From assembly GCA_035344155.1 (NCBI GenBank), contig DAORAL010000006.1, positions 93,195 to 157,194 of the forward strand: a DNA stretch of 64,000 bases, written 5' to 3'. Under the pieces are notes generated by a model. The model had not been told where the DNA came from. It made no database searches and saw only the letters and a list, made by a program, of their open reading frames with translations. Shown piece after piece: positions 7,636-16,637 of this stretch (position 1 is the stretch's first letter; every line of letters starts with the position of its first letter). Source of the DNA: UBA1845 sp002338715. Lineage in GTDB: Bacteria; Planctomycetota; Phycisphaerae; UBA1845. A program made the translations under genes and the position numbers.

Positions 7636-9110
7636 CACGGTTGCTCGGGTTTCCTGGATTCGGATTCGTTGTATTCCGTCAGTGAGCGCTGGTGGCCCGA
7701 CATCGCGGCGGCGGTTTTGAAGAACGACCGTTCGCTTGGGTCGGACGTTGGTTCGGGTTCGTCGGGACCGTGCTGAATCTTGTTGTTGAGGACGAAGATC
7801 CAAACGAAGAACAGCATCAGGTAGATCAATCCGAACATCACGATCGACCAAAGCACCTGTTCGGAGGTGACGGCTTCGCTGAGTCCGTCAGACGTGCGCA
7901 ATCCGCGCATGCTCACGCCATCGTGTTCGCCGGGATAGACGATCCAAGGTTGCCGCCCCACCTCGGCTGCGATCCAACCGGCTTGGTTGGCGACCATCGG
8001 ACCAAACACCGCAAACACATGAACCCAAAGCAGCCAGCGCATATTAAAAATACGCCCACCCCGAAGCAGCGGCAGCGTACCCAGCGTCAACACGATGAAA
8101 CCGAACCCCAGTCCCACCATCAGGTGATACATCTGAAATGGTAGCCAAACCGGTGGACGTTCGTCTTCGGGGATATCATTGAGCCCGGTGATAGGGCTTT
8201 TGGAATCGCCGGTGATCAGGTAGCTGAGCATGCCGGGAATCGCCAGGCCGAACCGCACCTTGCCAGCCGACGCATCGGGCGAGCCAAACAGGTACAGATC
8301 GCCCGGCCCCGTTTCAAAATGCCCTTCAAAGGCGGCCATCTTCGCGGGTTGTGTTTCAGAAACCTGCTGGGCCTGGTCGTGTCCGGTGATCGCAGCCAAC
8401 AAGCTGAAGATCGCCGCGATGACCAGTCCGATGGTAAAGCAGCGGCGGGCGAAAAGTTCGTGGCGTTTCTTGAGCAGGTAATACGAACTGACGGACGTGA
8501 CCAGAAACCCACCGAGGATCAACGCGCCGATCAACGTGTGCGTCAATCGATCGACACTCGACGGATTGAAGATCATCGCCCAGAAGTCGGTGATCTCGGC
8601 GCGGTAGCGGGTGTGATCGCCGACCACCTTCTCAACGATGTGATACCCAGCCGGCGTCTGCTGCCACGAGTTGGCGACGACGATCCACACCGCGCTGAAC
8701 ATGCTGCCCAGCCAGACCATCATACTGGAAAAGAAATGCATCTTCGGACCGACGCGATCCCAACCAAACACCAGTACCGCGAGGAAACCGGACTCCAGAA
8801 AGAACGCAAAGATTCCTTCTGCCGCCAGCGCCGAACCGAATACGTCGCCGACGAAGCGACTGTAAGCCGCCCAGTTCGTCCCGAACTCAAACTCCATCAC
8901 GAGTCCGGTGGCGACGCCCAAGCCAAAATTGACCGCGAAGATGCGCGTCCAGAAACGGGCCGCGTCTTTCCAGGTTTGATCGCCGGTCTTGAGCCAGATT
9001 CCCTCAAGCACCACCATCACCAATCCGAGCCCAATGGTGAGCGGCGGAAACAGGTAGTGGAACATGATCGTTCCAGCAAACTGCCAACGGGATAGCGTGA
9101 GGACATCCAT
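7635..9110 (-). CDS. cydA: cytochrome bd quinol oxidase subunit I
   Basis: Haem-carrying subunit I of cytochrome bd oxidase, 491 residues. Haem ligands expected from the E. coli enzyme are present: His18 (haem b595), and His191 and Met331 (haem b558). The Q-loop lysine/glutamate pair is in QPAKMAAFE (254-262), and the GRQPW motif is at 385-389. Membrane helices fill the protein. The length is somewhat shorter than E. coli CydA, consistent with a short Q-loop form. It is the first gene of the cydAB operon and ends one base inside the cydB start. No clear Shine-Dalgarno sequence is seen before the ATG, and no regulatory site was recognised in the 96-nt gap to the upstream lipoprotein gene. Confidence 0.97.
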   Translation of the reverse strand: MDVLTLSRWQFAGTIMFHYLFPPLTIGLGLVMVVLEGIWLKTGDQTWKDAARFWTRIFAVNFGLGVATGLVMEFEFGTNWAAYSRFVGDVFGSALAAEGIFAFFLESGFLAVLVFGWDRVGPKMHFFSSMMVWLGSMFSAVWIVVANSWQQTPAGYHIVEKVVGDHTRYRAEITDFWAMIFNPSSVDRLTHTLIGALILGGFLVTSVSSYYLLKKRHELFARRCFTIGLVIAAIFSLLAAITGHDQAQQVSETQPAKMAAFEGHFETGPGDLYLFGSPDASAGKVRFGLAIPGMLSYLITGDSKSPITGLNDIPEDERPPVWLPFQMYHLMVGLGFGFIVLTLGTLPLLRGGRIFNMRWLLWVHVFAVFGPMVANQAGWIAAEVGRQPWIVYPGEHDGVSMRGLRTSDGLSEAVTSEQVLWSIVMFGLIYLMLFFVWIFVLNNKIQHGPDEPEPTSDPSERSFFKTAAAMSGHQRSLTEYNESESRKPEQP

Positions 9111-9205
9111 GAAACGATTTACAACAGCACCCGCGCCACGCGGTCAATCGTTCGGTTGACTGCACTATTTGAGCAAGAACTCCATGCGGATTAAAGCACC
9201 GTCGC

Positions 9206-10882
9206 TCAGTTTGTCCAACCCGGACCGCGAACAAATTTTCCGGGCGTCGCGCCAGTATGTTTACCCTCTTTAACCACATGCCCGCCGTTGACGAACACGT
9301 GCTTCATTCCGGTGGCGTATTGGTGCGGTTCGCTGAACGTGGCTTGGTCTCCGAACGTCTTCGGATCAAACACGACCACATCGGCGAAGTAACCGTCCGC
9401 CAGGCGGCCTCTCGACTTGAGGCTCAGGTTTTCAGCCGGCAGCGATGACATCCGCCGAACCGCATCCTCCACACGCACCAGCCCTTCGTCCCGCGCATAC
9501 TTGCCAATGAACCGGGCGAACGAACCGTACGCACGCGGGTGTGGATTCCGCTTGAGGAAGATCCCTTCGGTTGCGTATGAACCCGCGTCCGAGCAGATGC
9601 TGATGTACGGCTGCTGAATCTTCGTGCGGACATTATCTTCCGACATCGTAAAGAAGATCGCCCCGACATCGCTGTGGTCTTCGATGACCAGATCCATCGC
9701 CGTGTCTTCGGGCGACGTCCCGCGTAATTTGGCAACCTCCGCCAATGTCTTGCCCGTGTACTTCTTCAGGTCGTCATTGCGGAACCCGACCAGCAGAATG
9801 TTGTCCGGCGAGCCGGCAGAGAGGTACCCGTTGTCCCACTCGGTGGTGGGCGTGTTCATTTCCTCTTTGACCTTCGCGCGGATCGCCGGATCTTTCAGGC
9901 GATTTTCCCAGGCTTCTCGCCCGCCCTCCTGCACCCATGGCGGCATGACCGCATCGAGGCCGGTCGAACTGGCGCGATAGGTATACATGTCGGCGGTGAT
10001 CTTAAGACCTTGGGCGCGGGCGGCATCGATGCGACTCAACAGCGCGGGAAGCTTGCTCCAATTCGCCCGACCCGACGCCTTGATGTGATAGACCTCAGCC
10101 GGGATGTTGGCGCTCTTGGCGATAAGCAGGAATTCGTCGAACGCTTCGAGCAGGTTGTCGGCTTCGTTGCGCATGTGCGAGGTGTAGATACCACCATGCT
10201 TTGCGGCTACCTTGGCGAGCGCGATGATTTCGTCGGTCTTGGCGTAAAATGCCGGCGCGTAAATCAGCGACGTGGACAGTCCGACCGCCCCCTCTTTCAT
10301 TGCCTGATCGACAAGCGCCTTCATCCGCTCCAACTCGTCAGCCGTCGGCTCGCGATCGTCGTAACCGATCTCATGAATCCGCACGGTCGTTGCACCGACG
10401 AATGACGCCACGTTGACCGACACGCCGCGCTTCTCCAGATGCGACAGGTATTCGCCCAACGTCGTCCACTTGACGTCGAACTTGATGTCGCCCTGTTCTT
10501 CCACCATCTCCTTTTTCATCGCATCGTTGAGCGGGCCCATCGAGCGCCCTTCGCCCATCACTTCGAGCGTGACGCCTTGCAGGATGTCGCTCATCGCCCG
10601 GTTGTCTTCAAACAAAGACTCGCCAGCCCAACTCAGCATGTTGATGAACCCGGGCGCGACCACCAATCCGGTGGCGTCGATGTCAACATCGCCTTCGCCT
10701 TCAACTTTCGGCCCGACCGAAACAATCCGCTCACCACGAATCGCCACATCGCCAACGTATCCGTCAGCCCCCGAGCCATCCATGATCGTCGCGTTGCGAA
10801 TAACCACGTCGAAGTCCTTCGAGGACGAACACCCCGCCCCCACCAACAACATCCCGATCGCCAGCATCATCCCGCGTTTCAA
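9206..10882 (-). CDS. amidohydrolase-family lipoprotein related to N-acyl-D-amino-acid deacylase
   Basis: 558-residue exported lipoprotein: a short signal ends in the lipobox LLVGAGC, placing it on the membrane. The body resembles D-aminoacylase/dihydroorotase-type amidohydrolases: DVVIRNATIMDGSGADG, GDVAIRGERIVSVG, YTSHMRNEADNL, VYHIKASG, ITADMYTYRAS and a C-terminal GRLADGYFADVVVFDP. The usual metal motif after PGFI (D.H.H) reads PGFINMLSWAGE, and the Cys of the GNCG stretch is replaced by GEGRS, so two standard zinc-ligand sites are missing. The start is taken as TTG at 10882, with GGAGG 8 nt upstream; GTG at 10897 and an ATG at residue 5 are alternatives. A peptidase or deacylase of cell-wall peptides is plausible, but enzymatic activity is uncertain. 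Confidence 0.85.
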   Translation of the reverse strand: MKRGMMLAIGMLLVGAGCSSSKDFDVVIRNATIMDGSGADGYVGDVAIRGERIVSVGPKVEGEGDVDIDATGLVVAPGFINMLSWAGESLFEDNRAMSDILQGVTLEVMGEGRSMGPLNDAMKKEMVEEQGDIKFDVKWTTLGEYLSHLEKRGVSVNVASFVGATTVRIHEIGYDDREPTADELERMKALVDQAMKEGAVGLSTSLIYAPAFYAKTDEIIALAKVAAKHGGIYTSHMRNEADNLLEAFDEFLLIAKSANIPAEVYHIKASGRANWSKLPALLSRIDAARAQGLKITADMYTYRASSTGLDAVMPPWVQEGGREAWENRLKDPAIRAKVKEEMNTPTTEWDNGYLSAGSPDNILLVGFRNDDLKKYTGKTLAEVAKLRGTSPEDTAMDLVIEDHSDVGAIFFTMSEDNVRTKIQQPYISICSDAGSYATEGIFLKRNPHPRAYGSFARFIGKYARDEGLVRVEDAVRRMSSLPAENLSLKSRGRLADGYFADVVVFDPKTFGDQATFSEPHQYATGMKHVFVNGGHVVKEGKHTGATPGKFVRGPGWTN

Positions 10883-11145
10883 GTGACCAACCTCCACTCT
10901 GTCGTGCCATCCAACTCGAATTCAAAGCGCACCAGATTCCGCGCACGCCTTCGCGAAAGCCTATCACATCCGCCGCACACCTCCAATCTCAATCGGATAC
11001 GACCATTCGTCCCCCCAGCCGGCTGAGTGACGTTATGCAGCCCTTGCAATCATCTTCGAGTCATTGGATCATGCCGAATTCAAGCTATGGATCCGAATTT
11101 GACGCCCCCGGGGCAACGCCCGATGGCGATCTGGAAACACAATTG

Positions 11146-12429
11146 ATGGATACTTTCGACTTTACAAACGGCTCGCTGTGTTGCGACTCACACAGCCTCT
11201 CTGATATCGCCGATCAATTTGGCACGCCGGTTTACGTTTACTCTGCCCGGGCGTTTCGTGAACACTATGCGGCGCTGCGCGATGCGTTTGCGGCGATCGA
11301 ACCGCGACTTTGCTTCTCCATCAAGAGTTGCCACAACGTTCATATTCTGCGGACGCTTCTTGAATGCGGTTCTTCGTTTGACGCGGTGAGTATCGGGGAA
11401 GTGCGGCGGGCACTGGAAGCCGGCGCGAAGGCCTCGGACATTGTGTTCGCCGGTGTCGGCAAGACGCCTGCAGAGATCGAAGCCGCGGTCGATCTCGGGG
11501 TCGGCACGTTCAACGCGGAATCGGCGGCAGAACTCGATGTCATCGCAGCCGTCGCGAACAAAGCCCGCAAGAATGTCCGTGCGGCTCTTCGGATCAATCC
11601 CGACGTCGACGCCAAGACCCACCCGCACACCACCACCGGTAAGGATGAAAACAAATTCGGTATCGAGATCGGCAGCTCACCCGCTCTCTTTCAAAAGCAC
11701 AAGGACGATCCGTATCTTTCGCTCGTCGGGATTCATCTGCACATTGGCTCACCGGTCAACACCGTCGCGCCCTATGTCGAGATGGTGACCAAAGCCCTCG
11801 AACTTGTCGTCAAACTCAAAGCCGACGGCGTCAACATCGACTCGATCAACATCGGCGGTGGGTACGGTGCGGAGTATGGCCACCAATCTTCCGCGACGCC
11901 GCGCGAATACGCCGACGCCATCGTCCCCCTGCTCAAGGACAGCGGGTTGAAAGTCTCGCTCGAACCGGGCCGATCGATCTCAGCCAATGCCGGCATCCTG
12001 ATCACGCGGGTGGTTTACCTGAAGGAATCACGAACCAAGCAGTTTGTGATCGTCGACGGATCGATGACCGACCTGATCCGACCGGCGCTCTATGACGCCT
12101 ACCATTTCATTTGGCCAGTCTCCCCTGCCGGCGGTGTTGCACCGTCCGACCGATCGCCTGCATATCGCATCGAAGGAGCGAGACCGGTGGACATCGTCGG
12201 GCCCGTCTGTGAAAGCAGCGATTACCTTGGCCGCAACCGGTTCATCCCGGCCGTGAAGCAAGGCGATTTGCTCGCGGTCTTCTCGGCGGGTGCGTATGGC
12301 GCGGTGATGGGCAGTCAATACAACACGCGATGCCGCGCCGCGGAAGTGCTGGTCGAAAGCGACGGTCCCCGCCTCATCCGCCGCCGCGAAACCTTCGACG
12401 ACATCATGGCCTGCGAACGCAACCTGTAG
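11146..12429 (+). CDS. lysA: diaminopimelate decarboxylase
   Basis: PLP-dependent enzyme making L-lysine from meso-diaminopimelate in the cytoplasm, fold type III (alanine-racemase-like barrel). 427 residues from the ATG at 11146. The PLP lysine is in LCFSIKSCHN (Lys60), with NPDVDAKTHPHTTTGK, the phosphate-binding GGGYGAEYG, LEPGRSISANAG, and the C-terminal CESSDYLGRNR with SAGAYGAVMGS. The open frame extends 37 codons upstream to 11035, but that part has no family similarity, while MDTFDFTNGSLCC aligns with the normal N-terminus. It stands alone, divergent from the amidohydrolase lipoprotein. A 21-bp inverted repeat begins at its stop codon and may end the transcript. Confidence 0.96.
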   Translation: MDTFDFTNGSLCCDSHSLSDIADQFGTPVYVYSARAFREHYAALRDAFAAIEPRLCFSIKSCHNVHILRTLLECGSSFDAVSIGEVRRALEAGAKASDIVFAGVGKTPAEIEAAVDLGVGTFNAESAAELDVIAAVANKARKNVRAALRINPDVDAKTHPHTTTGKDENKFGIEIGSSPALFQKHKDDPYLSLVGIHLHIGSPVNTVAPYVEMVTKALELVVKLKADGVNIDSINIGGGYGAEYGHQSSATPREYADAIVPLLKDSGLKVSLEPGRSISANAGILITRVVYLKESRTKQFVIVDGSMTDLIRPALYDAYHFIWPVSPAGGVAPSDRSPAYRIEGARPVDIVGPVCESSDYLGRNRFIPAVKQGDLLAVFSAGAYGAVMGSQYNTRCRAAEVLVESDGPRLIRRRETFDDIMACERNL

Positions 12430-12490
12430 GGTGGGCCGTGCCCACCGCCGTTTGAATTCGCAACGACATGGTGGGCACGGCCCACCCTAC
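12426..12490. repeat. perfect 21-bp inverted repeat after lysA (possible terminator)
   Basis: The arms at 12426-12446 and 12470-12490 are exact reverse complements, separated by 23 nt. The core GGTGGGCACGGCCCACC is itself self-complementary. The left arm overlaps the lysA stop codon. There is no T-run, so it is better seen as a dispersed extragenic palindrome that may also end or protect the transcript. Confidence 0.9.
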
Positions 12491-12579
12491 GATTCGCACG
12501 TTTGGCAACCTGAGATAGTCCGGTTACGCTTTCAGTTCTTCGCCATTGGTCATGGCGTTTTGGATTGGGGAGATCGATC

Positions 12580-13767
12580 GTGGAAAATCAAACGGGACCA
12601 ACCGAGTTGACTGCAACCGATGCCAATCGCCGTTGGCGATTGCTGGGCATGTCCGCACTTCTGATCGCATGCATCGTCGGCGCATGCAGCCACGTCACCG
12701 AACCGATCACGACCTCCGACCAATCCGCAACTGACGCAGTATCAACTGACGACGCATCCGATCCGATGCTTTCGGTCGATACGCTCCTACCCGCGCCGGA
12801 AGACTTCGCTTTGACGCGCATCGGGTCAGAGGATTTTCCGATCCCTCCGCATGCCAAGTACCTCGAAGGCATTCGCATCTGCATCGATCCCGGTCACGGT
12901 GGCGACGCCCACAAGCACGGCTACAAGCGCGGACCAACCGGCGTGCGCGAAGCCGAAATGAATCTGCGGGTGGCTCAATACCTGCGCGATCTGCTCGTCC
13001 ACGTCGGCGCGGAAGTTAAACTGACCCGCGAAGGCGACAACGATTTAAGCCTAGCCGACCGGGCGAAAGTGGCAGACGATTGGGACGCCGATTTGTTTAT
13101 CAGTTGCCACCACAACGCCACCAACAACACCGAAGCCAACCGCACGACGGTGTGGTATCACGGGACGGTGGACGATCGGCCCGACAATCTCGACCTCGCA
13201 AGGCACCTGTGCGAAGGTTTGTTCGACTCGCTGCAAATCCCGCAATTAACGGGCATTCCGCTCAAGAGCGATCAATTGATGTACGAGTCGGGATTCGGCG
13301 TGCTGCGGGCGGCAAACAAAACCGCGGCGCTCTGTGAGACGTCGTTCTACACCAACCCCGAAGAAGAGCAGCGTCTGCGTGATCCCCAATACAACTTGCG
13401 GGAAGCGTACGGGATGTTCATGGGGCTGGCGCGCTACGCAGCCGGCGGACTGCCGACAGCGAGTATCAAACCGGCAGACGATGAATCGCCATCGCAGCGC
13501 GCGCCGCGGACGCTCGTCTTCCAACTCGACGATGGTCTTCGCTCGCGCAACGCATGGGGAAGCGATCGATCGATGATCCTTAAAGATTCGATTGCTGTAC
13601 GCATTGACGGCGAACGTGTGCCGCATGAATTCTCAGCGGACACGTACGAATTGAACATCACCATTCCCGACCGCATCGAAAGCGGCGAGCACAACGCAAC
13701 GGTTCAATTCGAAAACATGTTCAAGAACGCGAACACCACGCCGAACTTTGCGATCACCGTCGACTAA
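12580..13767 (+). CDS. N-acetylmuramoyl-L-alanine amidase (Amidase_3), lipoprotein
   Basis: Zinc-dependent peptidoglycan amidase, 395 residues, probably lipid-anchored: the N-terminal hydrophobic stretch ends in ALLIACIVGAC. The catalytic domain starts near residue 97 with IRICIDPGHGGD (zinc His106), GVREAEMN (zinc Glu124) and FISCHHNA (zinc His177), and ends with the catalytic Glu in ALCETSFYTN. A C-terminal part of about 100 residues, with a beta-rich look (TLVFQLDDGLRSRNAWG...), may be an Ig-like or wall-binding module. The start is GTG at 12580, which has GGGGAG 8 nt upstream; TTG at 12565 is an alternative. It is convergent with the next gene, with only 9 nt between stops. It acts in cell-wall remodelling. 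Confidence 0.9.
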   Translation: MENQTGPTELTATDANRRWRLLGMSALLIACIVGACSHVTEPITTSDQSATDAVSTDDASDPMLSVDTLLPAPEDFALTRIGSEDFPIPPHAKYLEGIRICIDPGHGGDAHKHGYKRGPTGVREAEMNLRVAQYLRDLLVHVGAEVKLTREGDNDLSLADRAKVADDWDADLFISCHHNATNNTEANRTTVWYHGTVDDRPDNLDLARHLCEGLFDSLQIPQLTGIPLKSDQLMYESGFGVLRAANKTAALCETSFYTNPEEEQRLRDPQYNLREAYGMFMGLARYAAGGLPTASIKPADDESPSQRAPRTLVFQLDDGLRSRNAWGSDRSMILKDSIAVRIDGERVPHEFSADTYELNITIPDRIESGEHNATVQFENMFKNANTTPNFAITVD

Positions 13768-13776
13768 TTCGCGCGA

Positions 13777-16428
13777 TCACATTCCCAATCGCCATTGCAA
13801 TTGCGCGAAGTCTTCGGCATCGACGTCGTCGTCTTCGTCAAGATCGAATGCGGTGCACGATGGATCAACGGGTCCTGCATCAGGTCCGGTCATGCAATCG
13901 CCGTATGCTTCAAAGTCAGCCAGATCCGCGACGTTGTCACCGTTGTAATCGCCCGGCACGCAAATCTGCTCGATGGAATCGATGTACAGCGTGTGCGGAC
14001 CGGCATCACCGGTTGACGCGATCGCGATGTGCTCCAGCGTCCCCATGCCCGTCGCACTGGTCAGTACACTGTCACCGGTCATCGCAAGCACCGGATCAAT
14101 CTGCGGTTCAAATGTCAGCGTTTGCCACTGGCCCGGTGACGCATTCACGAGCACGCCCTGCGGTGAACCGGAAACCGTGTTGGCCGCTCCGACCCATTCA
14201 ATGGTTCCCGACGTCCCGCCATCCGAACCGATCGGACCGCTGGCCGACGTCTCACGCAAACCAACGCAAATCCGCACGGCCCCACTGTCCAACCGCACGC
14301 GGAGTCGAATGGGCCGATTAAAATCAACCGTCGGATTTGGCAGCGTCGCCACGTTCGATGTGGTCAAGCGCAACCACCGCTGCAGATCGTTATCCACCCA
14401 CTGCCATTCGACGCGGGAGACATTGCTTCCCTCGAACGCGGAGATGTCGGCTGTCACTTCGGCTTCGTTGGGCGAGGATAGAAGGTCGCTGGTCGTGGAA
14501 CCCGAGTACGTCGGCGGACGGAACATCACGTCAGCCCCCGTGTTCGTTGGATAACCTTCAAACCCGGTGAGCAAGTCCTTCTGGCATCCGCTGGGCCCTT
14601 CACCCAATGCAACGTCGGTCATGTTCACATCGCCGGCCGTCACTGTGAGGCTGCCCACCACCACCGGTTCAAACCCGCTCTTGGTCACGGTGATCGAATA
14701 CTGCCCTGGCGTCAGTTTCAAGAACGCATAGAAACCGGTCCCATCGGACAACACCGATCGCGTTTCCGGTCCGGTCAAATCGATCGTGGCTTGATAGATG
14801 CGGTTGCCATAGATCGGATCGTTGGGCAGCGATGCGTCGGTGATCGTTCCCGCGAGAATGCCTTGTGTCGGTGTTTCCTTCCACGGCATCAGCGGTGTGG
14901 ATGCGGGCGCGGGGTAAACCTGCGTCTTCATCGACGAGAAGAACGCCGCATCGGTTGAACTGCCGTCGTTCGTGGACTGATATTGGTATTGGCAGTGACC
15001 GTCAGCCCCCATCGCCCGCACATCGAGGATCTGCGTCAACGTGTTGGCCACCGTGTTGACGTAGCACCCCTGCCCGATGTACGCGTGACGATCGCCTTTG
15101 TGCTCGATCGCGTACTGCGCCCAATCGCGATATTGATCGGCGTGTGTGTTTTCGTTCTTGTAGTTCATCGGAAGCAGCGCATCGACGATGCCCTCCTGCA
15201 TCCAGCCGGGCCAATCCTGGAACACGTAGTTGTACGTATCACTGCCAGTAAAGTTGTTGAGGTTGCCCCAGGTAATTCCATCCCCGGTCAGGACGACGTG
15301 CGGTTTGGTGGCTTGGATGTGAACGTAAATCTTTCGGACGAGGTCGGTCACCTGGTTGCGACGCCACTGTCCCCACGCGCTCCAAAGCGGCGAGGCGGAC
15401 GATGTCGGCGGCAGTTCTCCGAATTCATCGAAGAAGCGCTGCTCGCTGATCGGGTTGTAACCCCATTCCGCTCCCTGATAGCGGATGTAGTCGAGATTGA
15501 ATCCGTCGACGTCGTAGTTGTCGATGATGTCCATCGCGACGGAAAGCACGTAATCCTGGACGGCTGGTATACCGGGATCGAGATAGTAATTGTTGCCTTC
15601 CAGAACCGCGCCGGTGTTGTCGGTCATCAGCCAATCGGGATGTTGCGCGAAAATGTGCGAACTCGGCGGTGATGGAAACAGCACGCTCCAAATGCGGTAG
15701 GTCACGATCCAGGGGTGCACTTCGATGTTGGCCGCGTGCGCCTTGGTGATCATGTCGGCCAACGCATCATAACCCGACGCCACGTTGGTTGCCTGCGGTT
15801 CGTACGCCGAATCGTAATAGGCGTCACCGGCTTTTCGCACTTCCGGAATGATGACGTTGTAGTTGTTCGCCGCGAGCGTGTTGATCATGTTGGTGGTCTG
15901 CGTCGCGTTGAGAAAACCACTCCCCCACGAGTACGCCCACATCGCCCGCCATTCACCCGCACCGCGAAACGACATCGCGTCTGCAACGATGATCTTGCCG
16001 GGTTCTGCCGCACTGGTCAGCGTCACCGACCCGCTGGTTCCGGCATTGAAAGTAAACGTGCCCAACACGAACCAGGTCGAACCGTTGATCTGCTGATTGA
16101 CGACAACGTTGGTCGAACCACCCGCATGATGAACCGTGTACGTCGCATCACTCGGGCGCGACGTTCCGGTCGAACGGTACCATACCGCCACTTCATAACT
16201 GCCCGTGGCTGGAATCTGCGGACGCCACTCAGCCGTCCCCGGAGTCGCGTCATCCGTACTCTTGTGGCGATAGTCGGTCAGCCATTGCCCGGTCGCGTCG
16301 AACGTGCTCCAAGTCCCCGAAGGAATGCTGAACCCGTCGTGGGTGTTGTCCACGATGATGGTTTGGGCCCGCGCGGAAGTGCCAGCAGCCATCATGGCTG
16401 CCCAAAAAACCGCGCACGCCAGCGACAT
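13777..16428 (-). CDS. secreted glycoside-hydrolase-like protein (GHL10/DUF187) with golvesin-like and dockerin-like domains
   Basis: About 883 residues. Signal peptide MSLACAVFWAAMMAAGTSARA, then a golvesin/Xly-type beta domain (about 22-160, with YEVAVWYRSTGTSRPSDATY and a VADAMSF end). Next is a TIM-barrel of the GHL10 type (about 165-480), with NVIIPEVRKAGDAYYDSAYE, NIEVHPWIVTYRIW and DGFNLDYIRYQ. A carboxypeptidase-regulatory-like beta domain follows (about 520-600, DGTGFYAFLKLTPGQYSITV), then a jelly-roll-like domain (about 600-830). The two-loop tag at the end is PGDYNGDNVADLADF, then CMTGP, then DLDEDDDVDAEDF. It probably cleaves a polysaccharide outside the cell. The ATG at 16428 places the signal peptide first; a TTG 27 codons upstream is possible. 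No good Shine-Dalgarno sequence was found. Confidence 0.85.
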   Translation of the reverse strand: MSLACAVFWAAMMAAGTSARAQTIIVDNTHDGFSIPSGTWSTFDATGQWLTDYRHKSTDDATPGTAEWRPQIPATGSYEVAVWYRSTGTSRPSDATYTVHHAGGSTNVVVNQQINGSTWFVLGTFTFNAGTSGSVTLTSAAEPGKIIVADAMSFRGAGEWRAMWAYSWGSGFLNATQTTNMINTLAANNYNVIIPEVRKAGDAYYDSAYEPQATNVASGYDALADMITKAHAANIEVHPWIVTYRIWSVLFPSPPSSHIFAQHPDWLMTDNTGAVLEGNNYYLDPGIPAVQDYVLSVAMDIIDNYDVDGFNLDYIRYQGAEWGYNPISEQRFFDEFGELPPTSSASPLWSAWGQWRRNQVTDLVRKIYVHIQATKPHVVLTGDGITWGNLNNFTGSDTYNYVFQDWPGWMQEGIVDALLPMNYKNENTHADQYRDWAQYAIEHKGDRHAYIGQGCYVNTVANTLTQILDVRAMGADGHCQYQYQSTNDGSSTDAAFFSSMKTQVYPAPASTPLMPWKETPTQGILAGTITDASLPNDPIYGNRIYQATIDLTGPETRSVLSDGTGFYAFLKLTPGQYSITVTKSGFEPVVVGSLTVTAGDVNMTDVALGEGPSGCQKDLLTGFEGYPTNTGADVMFRPPTYSGSTTSDLLSSPNEAEVTADISAFEGSNVSRVEWQWVDNDLQRWLRLTTSNVATLPNPTVDFNRPIRLRVRLDSGAVRICVGLRETSASGPIGSDGGTSGTIEWVGAANTVSGSPQGVLVNASPGQWQTLTFEPQIDPVLAMTGDSVLTSATGMGTLEHIAIASTGDAGPHTLYIDSIEQICVPGDYNGDNVADLADFEAYGDCMTGPDAGPVDPSCTAFDLDEDDDVDAEDFAQLQWRLGM

Positions 16429-16637
16429 TGATCGATTTTGATTTGAAGATGATTGCAACGGTCCCGCCCCCGTGGTTTTGGTCGAATGAAGAATCGGCCC
16501 GAATGCCAAATCGAGCCATCAGAGCATTATACCGCGGTTAATTCACAATTCCGAATCAAAACGAGGGACAAAGATCGAAACCGAACCGGATGATCAAGTT
16601 GATGGTCTGACTTGGGCCTATAACGGAGCGGTGGGCG

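Noticed and set aside
8319..9095. Plus-strand open frame opposite cydA
   Set aside because: Antisense shadow of cydA; charged, low-complexity translation with no family signature.
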